A program made the position numbers and the translations under genes. This document shows, in pieces, positions 21,480 to 34,247 of a stretch of 64,000 bases of DNA. This DNA comes from Himantopus leucocephalus (Eukaryota; Chordata; Aves; Charadriiformes; Recurvirostridae): contig RSEF01000020.1 in assembly GCA_003993805.1 (NCBI GenBank), forward strand, positions 11,677,105 through 11,741,104. Direction: 5' to 3'. Positions within the stretch are counted from its first letter, which is position 1. Every line of letters starts with the position of its first letter. Under the pieces are notes generated by a model that did no database searches, was not told where the DNA came from, and was given only the letters and a program-made list of their open reading frames with translations.

Positions 21480-23092
21480 CAGAATTTGGGTTGTTCTGCG
21501 GTTGTTTATAAAACCAGTAAAAGTCCCTCTAAGACTTTGAAAGAATGAGATTCATGATCGAATCTTATTTTTAGAAACTGAAAATTTTTGGCTTTTTAAG
21601 TGCTTGAGAAAATATATCTTGCCTGAATCCATGCGTACTCTTGCTTAATAAAGAAGTAACTTACATAAGTCCTTGTGCTGCATGATACAGAGCCCATTAG
21701 CGAGGAAGTGGGGAAGTGATGAAATTTGTTCTATTCTAGCCCACGCTCTCTGGGACGTGCATCTAGCCTGGGAATCAGCACAAACTGGGCACATAAGTAT
21801 GTTTATTTACATTTACCATAACGCTCAGCTGTTAGGAATGTCTTTTCCTTTTGAATATGACTTATTTTATGACTGTGCACTTAGAAAGAAATTGTAAATA
21901 GCATTGATCACTGACAGTGGTCTTTTCCTTGCAGCGTAGACTTTTTAGATTAACTATCTGTTCCGAGCTGATATTCATGCATTACAAAAGATACAAAAAT
22001 AATGACAACACTTTATGCTGGTTTGTAGTGTTACAAAACGAATCCAGTCTCATGCTTCTCACTGGGTAGGACTAAAATCCAAAAGCTTTGTGGTTGCATT
22101 GCTGAGTGAAACTGAGGCAATAAGTAACACCATTATCTGTTGGTCCATCCCTTGGCACTTAGGGTTTAATTATATGAAGAATAAGAAGCCTTTAACGGAG
22201 GTTGTGCTCACTGAGGAGGAGTTAAAATGGCAGGAACTAACTCAAATACAAAGAATTAGGTTGGTTTTTACCTCAGACGACAGTTTATCTTTGAATGTTG
22301 TGTGTACCACAGAATGTTTCCTATTTTAATAGACTCTTTCTTTGCCTATAGGGGAATTTTTCTTCTCTCTCTTTTTTTTTTTTTCTTTTACCAGAGGTCC
22401 AAGGCATTGCAAGCAAAATGTTTGTTTTTGAAAGAAGTTACAGTGTTCATTTCCTGGCGAAACTACGTAAAGAATCCTGGTTAGCCAACCGTTGGTGAGG
22501 AAGGTAAGTAAGCTTCCAGTGCTACCTATGACCTTGTTTATTAACAGACATTTACATTTGCCCTTCAGGCTGTGTGTTCCGTCTATCGTTTTCTCTGGTT
22601 ACCAGTAGCTGACAGAATGAAGAAGTGCGGGGGTAACCTTGCGCTGATTTCAACAAAGACTTGTTCCTCTCCGATGCACTCTGGGGCTGGTTTGCATGTC
22701 GAGGCATGTTCCTTTCCTACCCACGCTTGCACAAAGGCCGGGGGAGAATACCGTTTTCTGGAAACAGCTTTAGGGGGTTTTAATCTGCTGTTATTTCCCC
22801 CTTCCTAGATTTTTCCACTCAAACTCCGAGGAAGTGTGATGGGAAAGACAAGTACCTGTCTCTAAAGTACATGCCAGGGTAGGCATTACGATAACAAAGC
22901 TTTGCTCTCATATTGCAGTTTATCCGGTCACGTTTCTGTTTTGTTCCATTAAATTGCTATGAGACTTCACACTGATAAAGGCTGCAGGATCAGAGACACA
23001 GTGGTTTACATCACGTACCTCTCATGCAAGTATTAATTTAAACTTGTCTTTACCGTTATGAGATATGTGGGTAGTAACGTAGTCATAAGAAA
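21480..23092 (+). other. Segment present only in copy B (deleted from copy A)
   Basis: About 1.6 kb without a counterpart in copy A. The rearranged junction in copy A (5,246-5,277) shows that copy A lost it, so copy B is ancestral here. It contains the candidate exon at 22,395-22,503 and otherwise no recognised feature. The ORFs at 22,015-22,329 and 22,572-22,808 match nothing I recognise. Confidence 0.75.
22395..22503 (+). other. Candidate exon with strong splice signals, unidentified
   Basis: A long T-rich tract and TTTTACCAG precede it, and GAAG/GTAAGT follows, both close to consensus. In one frame it reads IASKMFVFERSYSVHFLAKL and on to LANRW, then TGA eight bases short of the donor's exon end. 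It could be a noncoding exon, a decayed coding exon (TGA from CGA) or chance. I recognise no family. Confidence 0.3.
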
Positions 23093-24015
23093 AATTGTGC
23101 CAACATAGATGAGTACATTTAGAATGAGATTAGCACAAATCCTTTATAGGTACAGCAGAATATGCATGCAGTCTGTAAAATTCAGTGATTCCCTGCTTAC
23201 TTCGGTAGAAATTCCTTTGAAACAACAAATGTATATTTCAGAATAGAATTTTACATTTTTTATATTAGTTCAATAACAGAATAATAGTCTGATTTTATTG
23301 TCATTTAGTTTATGCCTTTTGCCACTTATTCAGCAAAATGTGTAACGGTACTTTGTGCCCACCGTAGATCTCAGTATTTAATTATAATCCATTCAGCATC
23401 TATAATTCAAATACACTCTTGAAAGTCTCCCCAAAGCTCTTGCTCACGGGAAACTAACAGACTTACACCAAACATATCTGCCGCTACTAAAAGCTGTTTG
23501 ATGAGAGACTTGTAAAAACAATCTTCTTAAAATGCAGTATAAAAGAACTGCAAAGATTGGAGACTGTCTTCTTGAGACAACTGCTGCACAGGAGCTCTGG
23601 CAGCTATTTTTGCTGGGAGTGCTTTGGGGAGAAGACAAACATGGTCAAATTAGCTAGAATGCTGGAAGTTCAGTCAAGGATACTGCCTTAAATAGTTCGC
23701 CCAGAAAAGGACAACGCTTTCTTAGGGCGGCCCCTTCAGAATTCCAATTGCAGTAACAATTTTTAATAAGTAAATATCAAATATAGTAGTTTTTCTGTGG
23801 TTTTGTTTTACAACAGGTTATTGGAATGTTCTGAGGTCAAATTCAGCCCTCCTAACTATGAAAAACTCACTAATGCAAAAATATATAGCTGAGAGTAGAC
23901 CTTGATTAATATCGTTGTTTTCCTACACTAGGTTATATTTTTTTCTATTCGTGGCAATAGGTCACATAGCTGGAAAAAAAGGATGATAACAAGATGCTAA
24001 AATTTAAAGGAAAAA

Positions 24016-24369
24016 TGTGTTTGTTATTGGGGTTCTTTTACTGTGCGGTATTTTTCACTCCTTGCCAAATCCCTGCTATTTGACCTTCTCCGGGCTGTGA
24101 TGATATTGGCCTAAAGAGCACAGGAGATTATCCTCCAATGTAGGAATAAAATTCAGTATTTACTCATAAATATTTTTGTATTCGTTCTTGTTCAGTTGTG
24201 AGGAAAAGGGGGAGGAGTGGTGTTGCAGTGCAAGTCGCAGGACAAGAAAGCGTTGAAGCTGCTGTAGATGTAGGTCCTCGTTCGTTAAGTCAGTTCAAGC
24301 TTGTTCAGGACGGCGCAGAAGTTGGCTCGAACATTTACCTGTGCTAGGGACAAAGGCACATTTCTAGAG
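24016..24369. other. Mixed-composition stretch, nothing recognised
   Basis: Begins where A/B homology stops. The last 100 bp may be the diverged upstream part of the CR1 that follows. Confidence 0.5.
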
Positions 24370-24505
24370 GATAGCAGCAACCTGGAAGTTTTCAAGATGC
24401 AATTGGACAGGGTGATGGGTAGTCTCATCTAGGCTCCCTTTCCCAAGCAACGTTGGACGGGGTGATGGTTCGAGGTCCCTTCCAACCTGGGCTGCTCTGT
24501 GAGTT
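24370..24505 (+). mobile_element. CR1 LINE 3' end, diverged
   Basis: GGAAGTTTTCAAGATG, TTGGACAGGGTGATG, TTGGACGGGGTGATG and AGGTCCCTTCCAACC are CR1 3'-end words. A repeated TTGGAC...GGGTGATGG element suggests a short internal duplication. The terminal ATTCT repeats are decayed. Confidence 0.7.
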
Positions 24506-27500
24506 TGTGGTTCATTTTTTGCACCTCGAGGGCAGTCTAGTGCTTCTTGACGTGCTGCTTGGTGTTACAAGTAAAAGCTTATTGGAGCTCAATTTTAGAA
24601 GCTTCTGACAGCTGGTTAGAGGTGGCTGATGTGAGTGAGGTTGGGCAAAGCCTTCTGTGGTCAGGGAATTCAGGTGGGTTGGGCTTGAGATAGGTATGTG
24701 CTGGCAGGCTGCAAAGGGCTGACCCCCGTTTGTCACCCCTCAAATGTAGCACGTCATTTTGGCCCACTGGCTGCCATCAGGCTTCAGCATTTTGGGTCAA
24801 ATTTGGAGGGGAAAATCAGTGTGTCTGATGCTGGCCATCCTTATTCTTCTCTTCTGGTGCTCTCTCAGGTGAAATGATCACCTACCACCCCATCTCCTGG
24901 CTCAAATATTCTGTGCTAGCTTGCCCCTGGTTCTCACATACGTGTTTCCCGCTGCACCACTATTACAACCAACATATACGTACCTGACACGGCGAATATT
25001 CAGCCTTTCGCTTGATTATTCCCATTCTCTCGTCTCAAAATCCTTCAGCTGCCACCAAAGCTCTACAGACATTCCGGTCTCTCCCCAAATGCCATATGTG
25101 TGGGTGCAACCCCCCATCTGTTCATCGACATTTGCAGGCGCAGACCAGTTTCTAATCGTGTGGGTAGACAGTGGCTACACTCAGCCCACTTGTGTAAAAG
25201 AGTAATTTTCGAATGCCAAAAGCAGAAACGACTCTGCGGCTCATTTGCCGCGACCCCTTTGCAAGCGCAGCCCTCGCTGTGGCTTTACGTTGGTCCCAGC
25301 AAAGGGTTAACGTGGGCTGCGCACAGCCAATCCCCGTACTGCCTCTGCTAAAGAAACATTAATTATAGAGAGCCCTGAGGATTCAGAGCAGCTAAAAAGG
25401 CTGAGTAGTATTTAAAACCAAGACAGTCAAATAACCGGTTGGATTTGATCTCTAATAAATTGCTATGTTCTGATGATAAAATTCACCAAGAGCGTGGCAG
25501 TCAGATGGGGAGGTTGGCAGCAAAAGTTTTGAAAATAAATAGTCTTAAATTGCAGGAAATTACAGCAAGCAGCTCCTTGGAATTATTTTACTCGGTGCAT
25601 TGTGTGTCTGAGAAGGCAGACAGCCTGCTGGCAAGCTTTTGACCTTTTGTGTGGGAAACAAAATATGCAGGTGCAATAGTGTGACTGCACGAGGGGTGAC
25701 AGTGACTTTCAGCTGCGGGTTGGGGCACTGAGGGCCCCCCCAGGGCTGCCAGGGGTGCTCCAGATTAGCCCAGTTAAACTGGAGATAAACACAGCGAGAG
25801 GCCCGGGCTGTAACGGATTGCAGAATACGTGCATTTCCCACATATACTCTTGTATTCAAAATCTGTAAATCATGCGATGGAAGGCTTGGTTTAACCTTTG
25901 TTGCTGATGACTGATCCGATTCTCATATTGCCTTATTCATATTCCAGTCTGCAGCAACTTCTCAACTCTGCTAACGTTGCTGCAACCGTGATCTAACTCC
26001 AGTTCCATGTGTGAAAGGAAATCCATACCGGTGTGGAATGGACGACGACTTCTTCTCAGTGTAACTGTATTTGAAGAAAACCCGGACAAATTTATACCAA
26101 GACAGTTTAAAGCTCCTTTTACTGCAGTATCTGAGCAGCTCGTAATGCTTTACATGCTTTTCATCACAAAAAAAAAAAACAACCTGTGAAATTGGGGAAG
26201 CGTTATTGCCTTTTTTTTGTGTGGTTTTGGAGCTGATGCAGTGGAAGACTGACTTGCTATCTGGAGAAGTTTATGGGAGAAAAAGCCATGCCAAGCGGTA
26301 GACTGACGCAGCAGCATTTTTTCTCATGAAATCTTTGTCACAGCAAGAAAATACAGGGATTTTTTTTTGAGGGGAAAAAAACATTTAGCTGTTATCCTGA
26401 TATTTCCTTGCTCTCCTTAAAGTTTCACATGAGATTCTTTCTGCATGGAGGATAAGTTTTGTGTCATTTTTGCCTTGTAGCATCAGTGTTGTTTGGGCTG
26501 TCCTAAATTGTCAGCTCTCTCTTTTTTTATGTGAAGGATATCATGCTTTTTTTTTTCCCAAGACAAGTTTTAAAGATTAAATGGTACCAAATCAAACAAA
26601 TTTATTGCGTAGCTTGTATTCTTACATTCTGCACCTTAAAGAAACATTAGTTACTAAATTATTTATGTCTAAGAGGAAAACCTACTCTCAGATAAGCTGT
26701 TGTTACAGCCATAAGCATTTTAGGGCCATGTGCTAGTTACTTCAGTAGCAATTTCATCATTTACATAACAGATGAGAATATATCATTAATAGGTTATCGT
26801 TTCTAAAATTCTTTGCTTATATGTATCAGTGAAGTAGTATTTAAGCCTGGTCCTTTAAAAGAAAGGGCAAATAACTATATTTTACATTGTTAGAATGAAT
26901 ATAATAAGGTTTTCCAGCACTTCAGCAGAATGAGCATGGAGAATGCCTTTTTAATGTATCCTTGTTTTAAAGCTGACTTGGGAAGCATTTTTGGAAGTTT
27001 TATTTATGACCTATTTTTACTCCTTAATAGAAAAAGAAGAAAGACCAAAGCGGTTTTCATGTTCTGTCTCTTTTTTTTTTTTTCCCTCACCCTTTCAGAA
27101 ATTCAAGCTGCAGTCCTGGGAAAAAAACCCAAACTGAGGGATTTTCTGCTATAGGAGAATAGACAAACTCCAATGGTGAGCATGCTGTATGAGCATAGCT
27201 TTTAATTTTGTATGCACAGTATGTTATTTGTAATTGTTCATAGTTTTAGCTTCATGAAGGCTTTTAATGTAACTGTTCCTGAAAGAACTCTACAAATTAC
27301 AGATGGGAAGCTTTGCAAGCAGCTGGTTCCTGCAAATGTGTTTGAGGAGCTTTCCTCAGACGTCTTGCTTTGCCTTATTTCCCCACTGAGAGATCCTGCA
27401 GGGCCAGGCTGGAAGGCTGGAGGTGAAGGAGGTGACTTTTTGAGACCAATCTTCTAACAGTGAAGAAGCAGTGCACCATCTCCGACTGTCCCGGCTGTCA

Positions 27501-29289
27501 GAAGCAGATCAGACCACAGTTTGGCTGACTTCACCTGAGGCGGACCAGGCACTGCCCGAGCTGGTAGATTCCAAGAGGTATGGAAATATGATCAGGGAAC
27601 AAAAAAGCACTGATGAACTGTGGCAAGGTTCTGCATTTGGGTTTTGTTCTGGCTTTCTGACAAAGTGGGGAGCGACACCTCGTCCTGCCCACTTTTCTTT
27701 TCCACTTTTTTTGGGAGTCCTTTGTGCCTGCAAATCTGTCTGAGGATGTGTTGGGTTATATTCCAAATTCCTAAAACCGCTAAGTAAATAGGAATGAGAA
27801 GTGACCAGTTTTAAATGTAATAAAGATATAGTTAGAACGTAATATAGATAGAAAGGTGACAGTAACGTTGGGAATGTCAACACTGCAGTGGCTGGAAAAA
27901 CACATACTCTCAATTCTCCCTCTTCAACAGAAGTAACAAGAGTCCTGGGTCTCTCTGGAGAAAAGGAGTCGCTCCACTCAGATATTCAGTGTTTATCAGA
28001 TCAATATTCATATAAACAAAACTGAAGAGTTCCAGTCATTCGGTTCTCAGAGTTTAATGTTGTTGTTACTGCTCCAGTGTTTGTCAATTGTTCAGGCATG
28101 AAAAATCACCAGTTTCTGCTGTGGAAAAAAACCACACTGTGCCAGACACTTCCCTGTCTTTATAAATCATAGAGGAACACATAAGGGATGTACACAGAGA
28201 ATTACGAATCCAAAGTTTTATCTACTGATAGATAACATTTAGAACCAATTTTTAGCTTCCGTGTTCTTACCAAAATATGGTTTTAAAAAAATAAAGGATA
28301 TGTTTTTGGAAGCTTAAATAACCTATGTAGAGAAACTTGTGTTCTTGTCTGTTTTTCAGCTAAAACCAGTTCTAACTATTATCTGCTGGTGGCACCATTA
28401 CACCAGAAGAACTTAATATCCAAGTCTTAAACAGAAAAAATTCCACAGATTACACCTTTCAATCTGATTTAATGGAAAAAAAATGTATTCGTTTTATTTC
28501 TTCATAGTTTGATGTCAATTAGACTACTTAGCTTGTTGTCTGTCCTTCTCACCAACAGATGTTATTAAGACAGGTGGTGGCAGCAGATTTTGGACTGAGC
28601 ATGCCAACGTAGCTCAAACGGTTAATACGGAAAGGAAGAACAAACACTTGCGGAGTTGAATATAGATACTGAGATTTTTTACGTGAAATGCATGTGATTG
28701 ATATTGTTGAAATCTGGTAAGAGCTAATGCTTGGAGGTGCTGGCTCTCCTGTCAGGACAGGACTCACTCTTTTAGATCCAGCAGAGTTGCGGGGTTGACC
28801 ATAGTCTACACTGGCGAGCTTCAGAGAGGACCAGGTCAGACAAAGAACTGCAGCGCTCTATCAAAAAAAGGTCCACATCCGAGGCAGCGGGAAAGCAGGG
28901 CATAAGCAGCTGGCAGGGCTTTGACTATCTCTACCCGTACGTTAAAATTGCTCGCCTGGGAGCTTCAAGAGCTGTTAACTCTGAAAGCACCACTCACTTC
29001 CATCCCTGATGCTCTGAGCTGCTCAGCACGCCCTTTAGACAGCAGCAGAGCCTGGACCCTGTCCTCGCGAACAAAGCCTCCTGTGAATATGGCATTTTGA
29101 TGCCATGGAGCCTTCGTGGGTGGCTTTTAAAGAAATGAGCTTAATAAGGAACCAAATGGTGATGTAACAGGGAAGGAAATTGTCTGGCAGTGTCACCTAA
29201 AGCGGGTGACCCTTTATGCAATCATACCCTGGTTTCTTCCTGCATCAGAAGTATTTCTGCATTGAGTTTTATTTTCTTTTTTGTTTGGG
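24506..29289. other. No gene seen
   Basis: Moderately AT-rich. It has short A or T runs (26,168, 27,070) and small ORFs on both strands, none with a recognised domain. No CR1 and no CpG island. Confidence 0.5.
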
Positions 29290-29310
29290 TTTTTTTTTTT
29301 TTNTTTTTTT
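29290..29310 (+). repeat. Poly-T run with one undetermined base
   Basis: A T run with a single N at 29,303, which marks uncertain homopolymer length. Confidence 0.9.
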
Positions 29311-31339
29311 CTTTCAGGAATCTTGGCTAAATAAATAAAAAGCAAATTGGGACTTGGCTCCTCTTTTGGATGCTGATGATTGTTCACTTGGCTTTTCTAA
29401 TTGTAAGTGGGTAGGAACAAGGCCCTTCATCTTATATCTCCTGTCTGAATTTTGACAAAGGTTTGGTTTGTGGTATGATCTATTGATAAAAAGCTTCCTG
29501 GTAGCTCTTCGTTTGCTACGGAATGGCCAAACACAGGTACATTAGCTTTTGTCGGTGGGGTAACCGCAACCATTTGTTTTTGTTGGCAGCTAAAATACAG
29601 CTGATTCTGTTTTCTTCACGAGCTTATACTTGCGTGAAAAATCTATGGATTAAAAACAAGACCTCATTTTTGAAACTTAACAGTTGTGTTTGTATGTGCA
29701 GAGAAGTGCAGGGGAGTTTGTTTTGTTTTTTATATAATGGATGCTGTACGTTCACAATCTTTGAATACACCTTATATCCGTTCTATACACGGTAGTTGCA
29801 TATCCGTGTATTTTAATGCCGGTACCAAATCTTTCTGCCACCTTAAGTTTAATCTTTAAGGGCGATATTGATTGCTGCAGTTGTTCTGTTGTTAATGGTA
29901 GTGTGGGTTTACATCACCCCCCGGCTCGGGACGTGCCAGCAGTGCTGACGGTAGCAGGGAGCGGGCACCGCAGGTCGGCTCGCCTTGGGCTTACCTGGCT
30001 CGTAACACGCCTCTGCACGGATCTGCTGTTGGCCGCTGCTGGAGGCAGGTTAGTGTGTTTGGTGGCTCCTCCTCCAGCTGATGAATCGTAGCAGCTGGTA
30101 GTTAAATAGTTATTTTCTGTGCACTTTTTCACAGAAGTAGATTACAGAAAGTGTTTTGGATGTACATTTTGCACGTGTTTAGTACTGGCTAAGTTTCCCA
30201 AATCTGAATCTGCGTTTCCTTTGTTTCTACATTCCCTTTCTTACTCAGACAAAAATTTTGAGGTGTGAAAATGTCTGACTTTGTACTTTCTGGTTTATTT
30301 CACTGAGCTTTTCCTAATCCTTCATGTAATTTCCTAGACTTTGTTATTATTGATATATATTGATAGGTGACTCTATGACCCAATTGTATACCACAGTAGA
30401 CGACGCAGTTTGGCTTCTCCGGTGGCTAGGAGAGGCAATCACTTCCAACACTCAGTAATAAGTATTTCTCCACACAAGTTTCTTCTAACTTTAGTTTCTA
30501 GCTTAATGCTATGGAGATTTAAAACTTGTAGTGTAGTAGTTACCTAAATTAATCCTTCTTCTCTCTGGAAGACACAAACACTTCTAATTAAATACATAAT
30601 GGATTCTATTAATTCTGTTTCTTACAAGGAACTAATTACTGGAGTCTTCTTCCTTTGCTCAAAAATGAGAGACTCACATAACACTTCAGTCCATTGTGAA
30701 TGTCCTTATCCATGGCATACAATCCTCTATGTGTTAGGATTAAATGAGAGAAAATTATGCAGTTTATAAATCCTGTAATAAACCCTGGTAATTTTTTTAT
30801 CTGGGCAGAAGTAATTTGTGCAAGATATATTGCTTATAGGACAGTGCCTAAAAATATTGCAAAAGGTCATTGCACATCAGAGAGAAGGCAGCGCTCGTTC
30901 CAGCCACTTGCTCTGAGAAGTACAGGTCTTTGTTAATATTAATTGTGTATATTTTAAACAGTGCATGTTTTAAAAATACACTGCGCAAACATGCGGCGAT
31001 GAACATTTGTAAGACATGGGACTGGATAATGGAGGTCAGTTCTTCACTGATAATTTTAGGCATAAATATTTGCTGTTCTTATTAACTTCAAGGTTTGTGA
31101 ATTAGAGCCATATTGTGCACATGCTTCCAGGAAAGTGGGGTGTATGGCCACGCTCACCGTATCCAAAAATACAAGTGTAATAAAAATAGTAGCAAAGATG
31201 TATAAAGTACCAAGAAGATTCAGAGCTAATCATTTGCACAAACATTCACCATGATTGTGCTTATAATAGTAACTATGTACACAGAACATGGGAAAAAATC
31301 TGCCGGGAGAACCAGGCCAGATTCCCTGTGTGCTTAGAA
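29311..31339. other. No gene seen
   Basis: Small ORFs only (for example 29,816-30,091, in a modestly GC-rich patch), none recognised. Confidence 0.5.
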
Positions 31340-31622
31340 GAAGTTGAGCTGCTGTGAGGAGGACGACTTACAGCCTCCTGCTGCTCTCTGCCCCCCTGAG
31401 AGCTGCTGGCCCAAGGATGCCTCTGCCAGGAGGGCTCAGCGCTGCCGGCGCACGGTGCTGCTCTCCTTTCCCGGCCAGCCCGGCTGCCCCGCGTGTCCCA
31501 AATGGCTGGCAGAAGGCGGAGGTGGCAGGCTGCTCCGTGGGCAGAGCCCTCTGGGCTGTCCCCAGGGGCGACCTTCTTTCTTACAGGGGTGGTACAACTG
31601 GGAAAGGGTGAAGCGCGGTTGA
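31340..31622. other. GC-rich block, no gene recognised
   Basis: About 280 bp of raised GC. Overlapping ORFs of 85-127 codons occur on both strands, as expected from a low density of stop codons. No domain or splice pair is clear. Confidence 0.4.
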
Positions 31623-34109
31623 AAACTGGCTCCCAAAATGTAATACGCGCGTGCATTCATGTTTTCTGACATCCCTTCTCGTGAGGCCAGACAAAATCAA
31701 AAGATGCGATTCTCTCTTCAGGTACACATTATCTAAGAATGATATTTTTACTAAAAAAACCCAACCTGATTCTGAGGCTTTTCTATGTCTCCAGAGAAAA
31801 GGCTGCAGTATTTAAGGCTATATCAATGATAAACAAAGAAACCCGCACACCCGGACACCGTTCCCGCCGAGGCCATCTCACTCTAGCATGCTTGGTTTGG
31901 TTCGTAATTTATCCTTGATAAGAAAATGTTGAAAAGGTCTGATTGTGGCTTCGCATCAAAGGTGTTGAAGCTGTACGTGTACATGTTGTTTATAATGTGA
32001 CAGAGTGCTGCATGGCAATTTACAACCCAAATTTACGTTGCTATTGAGCATGGCTTTTATTTTGTTGAAAACTGGTGCATAAATGTGTTTACAATGGTAA
32101 TTATTCACACAGATTTTAAAGAAAAAAAGAATGCTGAAAGAATGAAGTACGGTGAAAGCGACAGCATCACAAGTCTGGAAGGTGATGCTGTGTAGGTAAA
32201 GTCATGTCAGAAATTCTCTAAATGTTAATTTTATGAAGATAAATATTAATTCTCTTTTGGAAGAAAGATTGAGGTAGAACAGATGGGGTGGTTGCCAAGA
32301 AAATGGTTGGAGGAAGTAATGCGCACATGTTGACATTTCCTGCTTTTACATCTTTTTTTTTTTTTTTAATAACTTATGAAATAGCCTTGGGTGGAATAAT
32401 TGTGTTTATTGGTGTGGTATGAAGACAAGCATTTCCAGCATCTCAGAAGGGCTGCCTTGCACCGCACCTCTCTTCTGTTGTATTTGACCACCCCATTTCA
32501 TCTCTGCGCAACGCATGCTTTTTTTTTTTTTGAGAAAGCAAAAATTGAACAAAAATTGAGCAGCGTCTTTTATTTGCCGTGTGTGCAACCTTTTCCACCT
32601 AGAGAGTTTAAATGTGAGTAGGACTTTGACCACCTTCCCATGGCTGCCCACCTGCGGTGGAAGGTCGTTGGCCCTGCCCAGGGCACGGGTTCCATCTCTC
32701 TCTTCCTCCGAGCGCAATTACAATTCATCAGCTCGTTCCCATTCTCCCTACCTGAGAATCAAATCCATGAAGCAGGTTTGGGAGGGGAGGACGTTGGTAG
32801 GTTGAAGGCCAAGGAATGTCTTCCTCCTTGTCCCTCCCAGCATCCATCCATGCCGTCCCTGCCCCTGTGCTGGATGTCTCCCACTTGTCTGCTCCCAAGA
32901 GAGAACCCCTGGATTTTTCCCTGTGAGAATCCCAGTCTCCTCCCTGAGCATCCCCACCCCCCCAAGCATCCTGTAGCTCTGCAAATAACGGTCTGTTGTC
33001 TTTTTTTCAAGCAACATTTGAACATATGTTTTATATGGAGATGCTGATGGACAGCAGCATCTGCTGCTCCCAGCCAGCTCATACACTCTTGTTTGGATTG
33101 TAATTACTTCATCGGCTGCGATCTGTGCCCTGTGTTTGCCCACTATCTGTTTCTGTCAGGTCTTCGTCTTCTACAAACTGCCCATTATGTAGTGATGATA
33201 ATTAAATCTCCCCTCCACCAGGCAGGGCTGAGCAGCGTGAGAAGGGCCCTCCTTGTCCGTGCAGCTGCCAAAGAAGATGCAGCTTGTAATGATGCCTTAA
33301 TCACCTGCCTGCTAGATAATGGCCGGCACCACCTATTTGTTTCAAACAAGCTCTTTTAGCAGCTGTCAGATGCTAATGGCTTTCAGCTGCCGACAACCTG
33401 TGCCCTATGCAAACCAGGGGACATATCATGGAAATGTGCATAAATATTCATGTGGGACTAACAAAACCAAAAGTGCAAGTGTGGTTATCGGGGCTCTTGC
33501 GTGAATGTACCATAGCCGGCCCTGTTGTGTCGGATTTAGTGTGGTGAATGCAGGGCGAATGTTTTGAAGTAATGTTGTCCTTCTCACGTTTTCACGTTCA
33601 CGAGAAAAAAAATCCACCGAAGGCAGCGGGGCTGCAGGGGCGCGTGAGTAAGAGCAGGATGTGTGCCCCTGAATAACGTAGGCTGTTCCGGATCGGCATT
33701 GCTGTCTGTCGTGGGTGATGCACTGAAACTTGTTAGTGAGAGAAAGGAGTTGCTCCGTTTAATCATTCTGTTTGCATTTCTCTTCTGAATCTGCATATGA
33801 AGAATTGAAAGTTTCTCACCAGATCTGTGCTAGATGCTTAAGGACCACAAGAACCCAATTATTCTGTTCAGTGGTTTAGTTTTTAAATTAATTAACTAAT
33901 TTCAAGAACAAGAAAGTATCTGATTTGGTCAAGACTTGATAATTTCCCACCGATCTAGCACCCTGAAGCCTTAAAACTTTGAAATCAAAATAGAAATGTT
34001 GTGAGACATTCTCTTTAGACAGACTGGTTTACAAATTAATTCTGTCAATGCATCTGCACGGGATTATTTTAAAAATGTTTTGTTTGTAATGTGCCTTTAC
34101 TTTCCTCAG
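31623..34109. other. No gene seen; homeodomain-motif-rich patch at 33,085-33,215
   Basis: The patch has TGTAATTACTTCATC and GATGATAATTAAAT within about 110 bp, the kind of TAAT-rich content common in conserved developmental enhancers. Conservation cannot be judged from one sequence. Short poly-T runs lie at 32,350 and 32,520. Confidence 0.35.
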
Positions 34110-34247
34110 CAGATTCTGGACAACCGTGCTGAGAGGGGATGTTCAGGTTAAAGTACGCGATGGGGGTGACGAAGACTCTGTAACAACAGAGTCAATGGAA
34201 AATGATGATGGTCCTCTTGAAACTCTTCCTTGGCAGGTACCTATAAG
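34110..34247 (+). other. Candidate internal coding exon, unidentified
   Basis: CCTTTACTTTCCTCAG precedes it and ATAAG/GTACGTAAG follows, both good splice sites; a weaker donor, CAG/GTACCT, lies at 34,236. It is 138 bp, a multiple of three, with one open frame (phase 2 in, phase 2 out). The product starts RFWTTVL, continues RGDVQVKVRDGGDEDSVTT, and then has an acidic stretch and LPWQVPI. I recognise no family. If real, it means the right half is intronic to a plus-strand gene. Confidence 0.35.

Larger units (their letters stand above)
16056..24015 (+). repeat. Segmental duplication, copy B
   Basis: Direct-orientation partner of copy A (1-6,212). It carries about 1.6 kb (21,480-23,092) that copy A has lost, plus small local expansions (17,174-17,215, 17,641-17,685, 19,854-19,895). 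Homology ends near 24,015, after which A and B flanks are unrelated. No intact gene is recognised. Confidence 0.93.

Noticed and set aside
34110..34247. Missing terminal exon of the CTCFL relic
   Set aside because: It is acidic like the CTCFL tail, but there is no residue-level match to the conserved C-terminus and it lies beyond copy B.
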